This document shows, one piece after another, positions 14,720 through 20,934 of a stretch of DNA of 21,523 nucleotides (position 1 is the first letter of the stretch; every line of letters starts with the position of its first letter). The stretch is from the NCBI GenBank assembly GCA_046481785.1, contig JAWOJF010000345.1, positions 1 to 21,523 of the forward strand. The letters are read 5' to 3'. The translations under genes were made by a program, and so were the position numbers. Source of the stretch: JAWOJF01 sp046481785. Its GTDB lineage: Bacteria > Bacteroidota > Ignavibacteria > Ignavibacteriales > Ignavibacteriaceae. Below the pieces are notes generated by a model. It was given only the letters and a program-made list of their open reading frames with translations, ran no database searches and had not been told where the DNA came from.

Positions 14720-15401
14720 CTTTGGTTCCCTTTTTTACTACTGAATAAATTTCGTCTATATTTTCGTTTGTTACAGCAATTGAGCCTTCGGTCCAGTTAA
14801 ATACAAAAGGAAGATTCTTAAATATAGAATTGTATTCTCCTATACCATGAATACCAATTCCGCCGCCAATTGGTGTATGCGAACCGGGGCAATCTTCATA
14901 ATAGAACTGGAATTTCAACTCATCAAATTCTTTTTGTGAGATAATACCTTTTCTTAAGGCTTCTGTAGCATCTACAAGATTAGGGTAATTTAATCTTAAA
15001 TATTTATAGTACTTATGAACTGTATCAATGTTGCATATAATATATTCTCCAACAGGAGTAGCATTATCACCTTTCAGTAATTTGGGATTATTTATATTCC
15101 TGCCGAAACTTGCTTTGTATGTTTTTATAAGAACCGAATCTTCATACAGACGTAAAGTGTAAGAACGCCTTTCAATTATGATATGGGTATTGTTTAATTC
15201 TTTAAAGCCTTTTAATGCCATTGCTTCAGACAAACTTGGCTCTCGTAAATTAAGTATAACACCATAAACAATTACTCCAAAAATAAAAACAATAATTCCG
15301 CCGCTGAAAAGTATGATGTTTTTTATCATATTTATATTCAGCAGTCCTTTTATCCGGCTTTCTTTAATCCGGCGGAGTATTTCTTTTATTTTATCAAACA
15401 T
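14706..15401 (-). CDS. YkuD-fold (L,D-transpeptidase) membrane protein lacking the catalytic Cys
   Basis: The 231-residue protein has a short basic cytoplasmic start, one membrane span at about 26-48, and a YkuD domain from about residue 75. Conserved pieces include IIIERRSYTLRLYED, PKLLKGDNATPVGEY, and GIGIHG with the motif His185. The catalytic block of membrane-bound relatives normally reads WTxGCIAVTN. Here it is WTEGSIAVTN, with Ser207 where the nucleophilic Cys should be (codon TCA, two changes away from a Cys codon). L,D-transpeptidases make 3-3 peptidoglycan crosslinks or attach proteins to the wall through that Cys. This copy is probably inactive in that reaction, or uses Ser. A lone Cys171 (EDCPGSH) is not at the active position. 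The fold assignment is firm; the activity is doubtful. Confidence 0.88.
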   Translation of the reverse strand: MFDKIKEILRRIKESRIKGLLNINMIKNIILFSGGIIVFIFGVIVYGVILNLREPSLSEAMALKGFKELNNTHIIIERRSYTLRLYEDSVLIKTYKASFGRNINNPKLLKGDNATPVGEYIICNIDTVHKYYKYLRLNYPNLVDATEALRKGIISQKEFDELKFQFYYEDCPGSHTPIGGGIGIHGIGEYNSIFKNLPFVFNWTEGSIAVTNENIDEIYSVVKKGTKVVIK

Positions 15402-15485
15402 TCATGTAATGCTTCAAGAAGAATGTTTAAATTAAATAAATAAAAAGTAATTTTCTTAAGTTTATAAAAAAACAGGTCATTAAAT

Positions 15486-15510
15486 GAAAAAGGCGGGCAA
15501 AACCCGCCAA
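15486..15510 (-). terminator. Rho-independent terminator after frr
   Basis: On the minus strand GGCGGG, a five-base loop and CCCGCC (15508-15492) are followed by five T. It lies about 48 bases beyond the frr stop and separates the translation cluster from the envelope genes. Confidence 0.88.
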
Positions 15511-15555
15511 TCTTTGAATTTTTATATCATTATATTTTTGAATTTTTTAATCTAA

Positions 15556-16110
15556 TTAAACTTCCATAATTTCTTTTTCTTTATGCTTCAGAATCTCATC
15601 TATCATCTTTACATGTTCATCGGTTAGCTTTTGAACCATGTCCTCACCATCTTTTAACTGATCTTCTGATATTTTTTTATCTTTCTGCTCACGTTTTAAA
15701 TGATCGTTGGCATCTCTTCTAACATTTCTGATTGCCACTTTTGTATCCTCACCGAATTTCTTTACCAGCTTTACAAAATCCCTTCTTCTCTCTTCATTCA
15801 ATGGGGGCACAGGAATTTTTAGGTTTGTTCCGTCACTTACAGGATTAAAGCCAAGGTTAGCCTCAAGAATAGCACGCTCCACAGCCGGTACAACTGATTT
15901 ATCCCAGGGTGTTATAGCAAGGGTATGTGCATCAAGAACAGATACATTTCCAACCTGGCTAAGAGGAGTCATATTTCCATAATACTCAACTTTAATTCCA
16001 TCAAGCAAGGCGGTAGTTGCTTTGCCTGTTCTAACCTTAGAAAGTTCAGCCCTGAGGGTTTCAAGTGTTTTATCCATTCTTGCCCGGGCATCTTTTAATA
16101 TTTGTTCCAT
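15556..16110 (-). CDS. frr: Ribosome recycling factor
   Basis: The 184-residue protein matches RRF along its length. It has a three-helix bundle start (MEQILKDARARMDKTLETLR, then LSKVRTGKA), the hinge and small domain (VEYYGNMTPLSQVGNVSV, LAITPWDKS), and the long C-terminal helix with ERRRDFVKLVKK. RRF works with EF-G to split post-termination ribosomes. A strong GAGAGG site precedes the ATG. It follows pyrH by 52 bases, the usual order, and ends at a terminator. Confidence 0.98.
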   Translation of the reverse strand: MEQILKDARARMDKTLETLRAELSKVRTGKATTALLDGIKVEYYGNMTPLSQVGNVSVLDAHTLAITPWDKSVVPAVERAILEANLGFNPVSDGTNLKIPVPPLNEERRRDFVKLVKKFGEDTKVAIRNVRRDANDHLKREQKDKKISEDQLKDGEDMVQKLTDEHVKMIDEILKHKEKEIMEV

Positions 16111-16162
16111 AAATTCCTCTCGATTAATTAAAAACTAACTTTTATAAAAAGAGAGTGACCAG

Positions 16163-16894
16163 CTAAACCTTTTCAGCTTCATTGCCAATAACAGTACCTA
16201 TATTTTCACCTTTAACCAGTTTTACAAGGTTGCCCGGTTTATCCATATTAAACACAATTATTGGAAGATTATTTTCCTGGCATAAGCTTATTGCGGTTAG
16301 ATCCATTACTCTTAAATTTTTCTTAAGTATATCAAGATAAGTAATTTGTTCAAATTTAAAAGCATCTTTGTTTTTTTCAGGATCAGAATCATAAACACCG
16401 TCAACCCTGGTACCTTTAACTATAACATCGGCTTCAATTTCAACTGCTCTTAAAGAAGCAGCAGTATCGGTACTAAAATATGGATGCCCCGTACCTGCGC
16501 CGAATATAACAACCCTTCCTTTTTCAAGGTGCCTTATTGCTCTTCTGCGGATATACGGTTCGGCAATTTCTTCCATATGTATCGAGCTCATTAACCTTGT
16601 ATAAATTCCTTTGTGTTCAATTGCATTCTGAAGAGCAAGCGAATTTATTACGGTAGCAAGCATTCCCATCTGGTCGCCTGTAACCCGGTCAATTCCCTGG
16701 TCGCTTGCATTAAGGCCCCTGTAAATGTTTCCGCCTCCTATTACAATACCAAGTTCAACGCCCAGCTCGCGTACTTTTTTAACCTCGCCGGAAAAGAAGG
16801 TAAGAACGTCAGGATCAATACCAAACCCCTTTTTTCCCATCAAAGATTCACCGCTTAGCTTTAGTAAAACTCTTTTATACTTTAATTCACTCAT
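16163..16894 (-). CDS. pyrH: Uridylate (UMP) kinase
   Basis: The 243-residue protein is the bacterial hexameric UMP kinase of the amino-acid-kinase fold. It has LKLSGESLMG at 11-20, IGGGNIYRG at 52-60, and GAGTGHPYFSTDTAA from about 132. It converts UMP to UDP with ATP in the cytoplasm. The family is often activated by GTP and inhibited by UTP. The gene sits between tsf and frr as in many bacteria, but here a strong terminator (16926-16954) separates it from tsf. It therefore needs its own promoter, or depends on readthrough. The ribosome binding site is weak. Confidence 0.98.
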   Translation of the reverse strand: MSELKYKRVLLKLSGESLMGKKGFGIDPDVLTFFSGEVKKVRELGVELGIVIGGGNIYRGLNASDQGIDRVTGDQMGMLATVINSLALQNAIEHKGIYTRLMSSIHMEEIAEPYIRRRAIRHLEKGRVVIFGAGTGHPYFSTDTAASLRAVEIEADVIVKGTRVDGVYDSDPEKNKDAFKFEQITYLDILKKNLRVMDLTAISLCQENNLPIIVFNMDKPGNLVKLVKGENIGTVIGNEAEKV

Positions 16895-16925
16895 ATATTT
16901 TCTTTTTGTGTGGGATTAATATAAA

Positions 16926-16954
16926 AAAAGGTCTTAATATTATTAAGACCTTTT
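16926..16954 (-). terminator. Rho-independent terminator after tsf
   Basis: The 14-bp arms 16926-16939 and 16941-16954 are perfectly complementary (core AAGGTCTTAA/TTAAGACCTT). On the minus strand they are followed by a T-rich run through 16921. It lies nine bases beyond the tsf stop and 32 bases before the pyrH start. Confidence 0.88.
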
Positions 16955-16962
16955 ACAAATTA

Positions 16963-17817
16963 TTATTTACTCTCATCACTGAGGTGGAACCTGCGGAAGT
17001 GTATTATCTTAGCCTGAGTTCCGTGTTTTGAATTGAATTCTTTTATAAGATCGCCAACTGATTTGGCATTATCCTTAATAAATGCCTGCTCAACAAGGCA
17101 GTTTTCCTGGTAATACTTATTAAGTTTGCCGGTTGCAATCTTCTCAAGAATATTTTCAGGCTTTCCTTCTTTACGGGCAAGTTCTTTATATATTTCTATT
17201 TCCTTATCAATAAGATCTTTCGGTACTTCTTCCCGGTAGGTACATAAAGGCTTCATTGCAGCAATCTGCATAGCAATGTCTTTGCCCAGTTCAGCCATTT
17301 CATCGGCAGCCTTAGTTACATTGTCAATTGTAACCAGTACTCCCAGCTTTGAACCAAGATGAACATAGCCAACAACCACGCCGTTTTCAGCAGTATCAAT
17401 GGCAAAACGAGAAACCTGGATCTTCTCACCAACTTTACCCATTACTTCGTTCAGCTTTTCATTAACAGCAGAATCTCCAAGTAAAGCATTTACATCCGCC
17501 GGTTTATTTTTGGCAACTGTTTCCAATACAAGGTTTGCGAATGATTTAAAATCATCGCTGTTGGCAACAAAATCAGTTTCACAATTTACTTCAACAATAA
17601 CACCTGTTTTTTTATCATCAGAAACATGAGTTAACATAAGGCCTTCATTTGCACTTCTTTCGGCACGTTTTGCTGCAACAGATGCGCCTTTTTTACGTAA
17701 TATCTCAATAGCTTTCTGGATGTCACCATCGGCTTCGGTAAGGGCTTTTTTGCAATCCATCATGCCCGCACCGGTTTTTTGTCTTAATTCATTAACTAAT
17801 GAAGCAGTAATTACCAT
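16963..17817 (-). CDS. tsf: Elongation factor Ts
   Basis: The 284-residue protein opens with the UBA-like N-terminal domain (LVNELRQKTGAGMMDCKKAL), followed by the core that contacts EF-Tu (VIVEVNCETDFVA). The dimerisation part is near the C-terminus. EF-Ts exchanges GDP for GTP on EF-Tu. It is the second gene after rpsB (17-base gap), the near-universal pairing. GGGAAAA precedes the ATG. The length is typical for the non-proteobacterial form. Confidence 0.98.
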   Translation of the reverse strand: MVITASLVNELRQKTGAGMMDCKKALTEADGDIQKAIEILRKKGASVAAKRAERSANEGLMLTHVSDDKKTGVIVEVNCETDFVANSDDFKSFANLVLETVAKNKPADVNALLGDSAVNEKLNEVMGKVGEKIQVSRFAIDTAENGVVVGYVHLGSKLGVLVTIDNVTKAADEMAELGKDIAMQIAAMKPLCTYREEVPKDLIDKEIEIYKELARKEGKPENILEKIATGKLNKYYQENCLVEQAFIKDNAKSVGDLIKEFNSKHGTQAKIIHFRRFHLSDESK

Positions 17818-17834
17818 AATCTTTTTTCCCTTTT

Positions 17835-18611
17835 TTAGATTTTTTTAGCGGGTTCTTCAGCGTTTTCCTGTTCTTTTTCTTTCTTTGACCTTTCGCTTTC
17901 AGCCGCCTCTTCTGCTTTGTGTTCCTTAGCCCTGACACTTCCTTCAAGAACAGCGTCAGCCATTATTTTAACAATCAGCTCAACTGTTTTTACGGCATCA
18001 TCATTAGCCGGAATAACATATTCAACTTCATCAGGATCGCAGTTTGTATCAACAACAGCAAACACTGGAATATTTAACCTGTGAGCTTCTTTTATAGCAA
18101 TTGATTCTTTTTTAATATCAACTACAAACATAGCGCCGGGGAGCCTTGACATGTTTTCAATGCCTTCAAGAACTTTTTTAAGTTTATCTTTTTCCCTTGT
18201 TAAAAATAATCTTTCCTTCTTCGTAATCTTATCAAAAGTACCGTCTGTTTCCTGTTTCTCTATATTGTTAAGCCTTTTAATGCTTTTTCTTATAGTAGAA
18301 AAATTTGTAAGCATACCGCCAAGCCATCTTTCACTTACCCAGTTTGAATCGCATCTTCTTGCTTCTGTTTCAATAACATTTTTAGCTTGTTTTTTAGTAC
18401 CTACAAAAAGGACCCTTTTACCATCAGATACCAGCTTGCTTAAGGTTTCTGCGGTAGAAATAATCTGTTCCTGGGTTTTTTTAAGGTCAATGATGTGAAT
18501 CCCGTTTTTTTCCATGAAGATATAAGGCTTCATTTTAGGATTCCAGCGGCGGGTTAAATGCCCGAAATGTGCTCCAGCTTCAATAAGCTGAGTTAATTCA
18601 ACTTTTTTCAC
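17835..18611 (-). CDS. rpsB: 30S ribosomal protein S2
   Basis: The 258-residue protein has the S2 hallmarks: LIEAGAHFGHLTRRWNPKM at the start, FVGTKKQA, WLGGMLTNF, and LPGAMFVVD followed by VVDTNCDP. The C-terminus is a charged Glu/Lys tail of about 30 residues. The start is a GTG (18611-18609) set by an AGGAG site (18618-18622) six bases away. The leader holds a CCCGCC/GGCGGG hairpin close to the ribosome binding site. It is followed by tsf. S2 lies on the solvent side of the small subunit near S1. Confidence 0.98.
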   Translation of the reverse strand: MKKVELTQLIEAGAHFGHLTRRWNPKMKPYIFMEKNGIHIIDLKKTQEQIISTAETLSKLVSDGKRVLFVGTKKQAKNVIETEARRCDSNWVSERWLGGMLTNFSTIRKSIKRLNNIEKQETDGTFDKITKKERLFLTREKDKLKKVLEGIENMSRLPGAMFVVDIKKESIAIKEAHRLNIPVFAVVDTNCDPDEVEYVIPANDDAVKTVELIVKIMADAVLEGSVRAKEHKAEEAAESERSKKEKEQENAEEPAKKI

Positions 18612-18630
18612 TTTTTACTCCTGTTTTTCT

Positions 18631-18645
18631 CCCGCCTTCGGCGGG
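18631..18645 (-). promoter_or_regulatory. GC-rich hairpin in the rpsB leader
   Basis: CCCGCC (18631-18636) and GGCGGG (18640-18645) form a compact stem eight bases upstream of the rpsB ribosome binding site. With no following T-tract on the minus strand it is unlikely to be an intrinsic terminator. It could influence translation initiation, as leaders of ribosomal protein genes often do, or be a common intergenic repeat. Confidence 0.35.
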
Positions 18646-18743
18646 ATCTTCTATTTCCTTCTTCTTTACCTTTCATCCCTTTATTGCGGGGACACAGGAG
18701 GTAAATCAGGAAATATGTTTTATTAATTTGCGAATTATCGGAT

Positions 18744-18881
18744 TGCCGAATTACCGGATTCAAACAGGTAATTTGTAATCAATTAATTCACATATACATT
18801 TATTTTCAATTGTTTTGAATTCGCGAATCCGGTAATCACTATTTTTTGAATTCGGTAATTCGTGAATCCGGTAATTCGCCA
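18744..18881. repeat. Cluster of ATTACCGGATTC-type repeats between rpsI and rpsB
   Basis: The unit ATTACCGGATTC and variants occur at least four times in both orientations. An arm at 18744-18762 is the near-perfect reverse complement of 18863-18881 (18 of 19). Partial copies lie at 18731-18743, 18816-18836 and 18849-18860. The stretch can fold into a long hairpin. It takes up most of the 277-base rpsI-rpsB gap, which in many bacteria is short or absent. Confidence 0.7.
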
Positions 18882-18888
18882 ATTTCTC

Positions 18889-19275
18889 TTATCTCTTAGA
18901 GAACTGGAATCTCTTCCTTGCTTTAGGCTGACCATATTTTTTACGTTCAACCATCCTGGGATCTCTTGTTAAAAATCCTTCCGCCTTTAATTTAGGCCTG
19001 AAGTCAGGATTTATTCTTATTAAAGCTCTTGCTATTCCCAGCCTTATTGATTGTGCCTGGCCGGTAGTTCCTCCGCCGTTAACATTAACCAGAACATCAT
19101 ATTGTCCTAAGGTTTCAGTAACTTTAAAAGGATTAAGGATATCTTCCCTGCTTAATAATTGTGGAAATGCTCTTTCAAATTCTTTACCGTTAACGGTTAT
19201 CTTTCCGTTGCCGCTTCTCAAAATTACTCTTGCTACGGATGTTTTTCTTCTGCCTACGTTAATCTGGTCTGCCAT
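18889..19275 (-). CDS. rpsI: 30S ribosomal protein S9
   Basis: The 128-residue protein has the S9 start (VGRRKTSVARVILRSGNGKI), the central GGGTTGQAQSIRLGIARAL, and the invariant C-terminal FSKR, whose end reaches the P-site tRNA. Its ATG overlaps the rplM stop by one base (TAATG), with a GGAG site inside the end of rplM, so the two are translationally coupled. Full length. Confidence 0.98.
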   Translation of the reverse strand: MADQINVGRRKTSVARVILRSGNGKITVNGKEFERAFPQLLSREDILNPFKVTETLGQYDVLVNVNGGGTTGQAQSIRLGIARALIRINPDFRPKLKAEGFLTRDPRMVERKKYGQPKARKRFQFSKR

Positions 19276-19724
19276 TATTTCTCCGTTAAACTAATTAATT
19301 CAGGTTGCTGAGCCTTATGAGGGTGATTTTCACCGGCATATACCTTAATCTTTTTCATTAACTGCCTGCCTAATCTTGTTTTAGGAAGCATGCCTTTAAC
19401 TGCATTTTCAACAATAAATTCAGGTTTCTTAGCCATCACATCTTCATATTTCTGAACTTTTCTGCCGCCGGGGTACAATGAGTGGTGGGCATAAGTTTTT
19501 AGCTGCTCCCTCTTACCGGTAACTTTAATTTTTTCAGCATTTATAACAACTACAAAACCGCCCGTATCGGCATTTGGAGTAAAGGTAGCTTTGTTTTTAC
19601 CGCGGATAATAGTAGCAACTTTTGATGCCAGTCTGCCAAGTACCTGATCAGTTGCATCCACAACATACCATTTCCTGTCAGATTCAGCAGTGGTTATAAA
19701 CCTGGTTAATTTTTCCTGTTTCAC
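19275..19724 (-). CDS. rplM: 50S ribosomal protein L13
   Basis: With the GTG start at 19724-19722 the protein has 149 residues, normal for L13. The start is fixed by a GGAGG site at 19733-19737, eight bases away. The in-frame TTG at 19757 has no such site. L13 features are RKWYVVDATDQVLGRLAS, RGKNKATFTPNADTGGFVVV, HHSLYPGGRK and GMLPKTRLGRQLMKK. It is an early-assembling large-subunit protein binding 23S rRNA. It is first in the rplM-rpsI pair, with a sigma70-like promoter about 50 bases upstream. Confidence 0.97.
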   Translation of the reverse strand: MKQEKLTRFITTAESDRKWYVVDATDQVLGRLASKVATIIRGKNKATFTPNADTGGFVVVINAEKIKVTGKREQLKTYAHHSLYPGGRKVQKYEDVMAKKPEFIVENAVKGMLPKTRLGRQLMKKIKVYAGENHPHKAQQPELISLTEK

Positions 19725-19732
19725 GTAATTTT

Positions 19733-19737
19733 CCTCC
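19733..19737 (-). promoter_or_regulatory. Ribosome binding site deciding the rplM start
   Basis: The minus strand reads GGAGG eight bases before GTG. It chooses the 149-residue form of L13 over the longer TTG form. Confidence 0.8.
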
Positions 19738-19768
19738 GAAACCTGTAACATTTTCAAAAAGAGCCCTT

Positions 19769-19797
19769 AAATTAACTTTAAAGGTGAAAAAAGTCAA
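19769..19797 (-). promoter_or_regulatory. Sigma70-like promoter for rplM-rpsI
   Basis: The minus strand reads TTGACT (19797-19792), 17 bases, then TAATTT (19774-19769). The -35 has five of six consensus bases and the spacing is ideal. Transcription would start near 19762, giving a leader of about 37 bases to the rplM GTG. It differs in type from the TAnnTTTG boxes seen elsewhere in the window. Confidence 0.6.
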
Positions 19798-19954
19798 GGA
19801 AGGAAGAGGTTATTAATTTGGGGAGTTATAAGATTAATAATCCTGAGGAAGACCTTTACAAATAGATGGGGGATATTCCTTCATGAAGACCACAGAAATG
19901 GCTATTGCAAATGTTTGAATAAAAAGGTAGCTTTGATAAAAATCAGAAGCATTT

Positions 19955-20185
19955 ATGGACAATTATTTAACACGGATTACTATAAATCCAGATATCTGCC
20001 ATGGAAAACCATGTATTAGGGGAATGCGCTGGCCTGTAGAAGTTATTCTTGATATGCTTAGCGCAGAAATGAGTATTGATGAAATAATAACTGATCACCC
20101 TGAATTGGAACGTGGGGATATTCTGGCTAGTCTTCAATATGCTAAACTTTTAGCTTCCGGAAAATCATTAAAAGAAGTTGCATAA
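19955..20185 (+). CDS. DUF433 antitoxin
   Basis: The 76-residue protein matches DUF433 throughout: ITINPDICHGKPCIRGMRWPV near the start, the helical VEVILDMLSAEMSIDEII, and DHPELERGDILASLQYA. Proteins of this family carry a helix-turn-helix and are the antitoxin partners of PIN-like DUF5615 proteins. They usually bind DNA and repress their own operon. The stop codon overlaps the start of the next gene by one base (TAATG), typical of a coupled toxin-antitoxin pair. The ribosome binding site is weak. The pair lies between rplM (divergent) and a repeat-rich gap and may be a recent acquisition; the sequence does not prove that. Confidence 0.93.
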   Translation: MDNYLTRITINPDICHGKPCIRGMRWPVEVILDMLSAEMSIDEIITDHPELERGDILASLQYAKLLASGKSLKEVA

Positions 20186-20544
20186 TGAAATTTCTTTGTG
20201 ATGTTCATTTACCCAAAAAACTCATTCAGCTTTTTAATGAACATAATATAGAAGCAATTCATGGAAGTACAATTTTAGATGGTTGGCAAACAAAAGATTT
20301 GGATTTTTGCAGATATGCCGACGAAAACAATTATATTATGGTTACTAAAGATAGTGATTTCCGCAATTCTCATTTTCTTCAAAATACTCCTCTTCAGCTT
20401 GTAAAAATCAATCTCGGAAATATCAGCAACAATAACCTTCTTTCAATTTTTGAAAAATATTTATCAGCGTTTGAAAAAATATTTGAGAACAAGATAGCAT
20501 ATATTGAAGTAAATAAAGAATCGATTACTGTATTAGTACGATAG
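20185..20544 (+). CDS. DUF5615 PIN-like toxin
   Basis: The 119-residue protein has the DUF5615 layout. It opens with MKFLCDVHLP, with Asp6 as first acidic residue, followed by LDGWQTKDLD (Asp38, Asp40) and the VTKDSDF motif (Asp56, Asp58). These acidic residues would bind the metal of a PIN-type ribonuclease. Paired with a DUF433 antitoxin it forms a VapBC-like module, with RNA cleavage as the presumed toxic activity (known for PIN toxins, inferred for this family). Start and stop are clear and the length is normal. Confidence 0.92.
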   Translation: MKFLCDVHLPKKLIQLFNEHNIEAIHGSTILDGWQTKDLDFCRYADENNYIMVTKDSDFRNSHFLQNTPLQLVKINLGNISNNNLLSIFEKYLSAFEKIFENKIAYIEVNKESITVLVR

Positions 20545-20550
20545 TAATCC

Positions 20551-20640
20551 TAACAGTTCCAACCCTTCCCAGCCTTCCCTTTTCCGGGGGACAAGGGAAC
20601 GAGTAAAACAGAAATTCTTATTTAATATATCCATTCCCCG
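20551..20640. repeat. 90-bp direct repeat, copy A (old 3' end of a DUF4412-like gene)
   Basis: This block matches 20844-20934 at about 84 of 91 positions and in the same orientation. Copy B contains the last codons and stop of the DUF4412 gene plus its downstream hairpin. Copy A carries the corresponding but altered codons with no gene body, just after the DUF5615 stop. Each copy holds an imperfect hairpin of TTCCCTTTTCC and GGACAAGGGAA. Confidence 0.75.
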
Positions 20641-20843
20641 TTTATCACAATCCATGACAGCCAAGCAAAAATTTAATCTACTGCTTTTCTAACTTCCCCG
20701 GTTGTCACGGTCCATACCGTGACAAAAGATAACACTCCTAAGAATCGTTCGGGATGTAATTTTGTTTCTGCTGAGGAATCAGCGCCAAAGCCTAACATTT
20801 ATCATTCTACCTGCTGTCAAGGATTGGTCCATGACAGCCATGA
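20641..20843. repeat. Hairpin-rich non-coding stretch between the 90-bp repeats
   Basis: Three related palindromic units occur here. A perfect 10-bp inverted repeat TTGTCACGGT/ACCGTGACAA (20702-20725) encloses CCAT. CTGTCA/TGACAG (20816-20839) encloses GGTCC. A decayed form lies at 20641-20662 with TTATCAC and CCATGACAG. They look like a small family of intergenic repeats. No credible gene was found. Confidence 0.6.
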
Positions 20844-20934
20844 TAACAGTTCCGACCCTTCCCGGCCTTCCCTTTTCCAGGGGACAAGGGAAGGAGTAAA
20901 ACAGAAATTCTTATTTAAACATATCCATTCCCGG
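20844..20934. repeat. 91-bp direct repeat, copy B (3' end of the DUF4412 gene and its hairpin)
   Basis: This is the counterpart of copy A. Its right part (20911-20934) is the 3' end of the DUF4412 coding region. The rest is the downstream untranslated region with the CCTTCCCTT/AAGGGAAGG hairpin (20867-20895). On the minus strand the hairpin has no T-tract, so terminator activity is doubtful. Confidence 0.75.

Noticed and set aside
18631..18645. Terminator for rpsI
   Set aside because: The hairpin lacks a T-tract on the minus strand and lies next to the rpsB ribosome binding site, more than 240 bases after rpsI.
19725..19757. Longer L13 with a TTG start
   Set aside because: The GGAGG site lies inside this extension and points to the GTG at 19724. 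The shorter form has normal L13 length.
20551..20934. CRISPR array
   Set aside because: There are only two long, diverged direct copies with a 200-base interval, no regular short repeats with spacers, and no cas gene.
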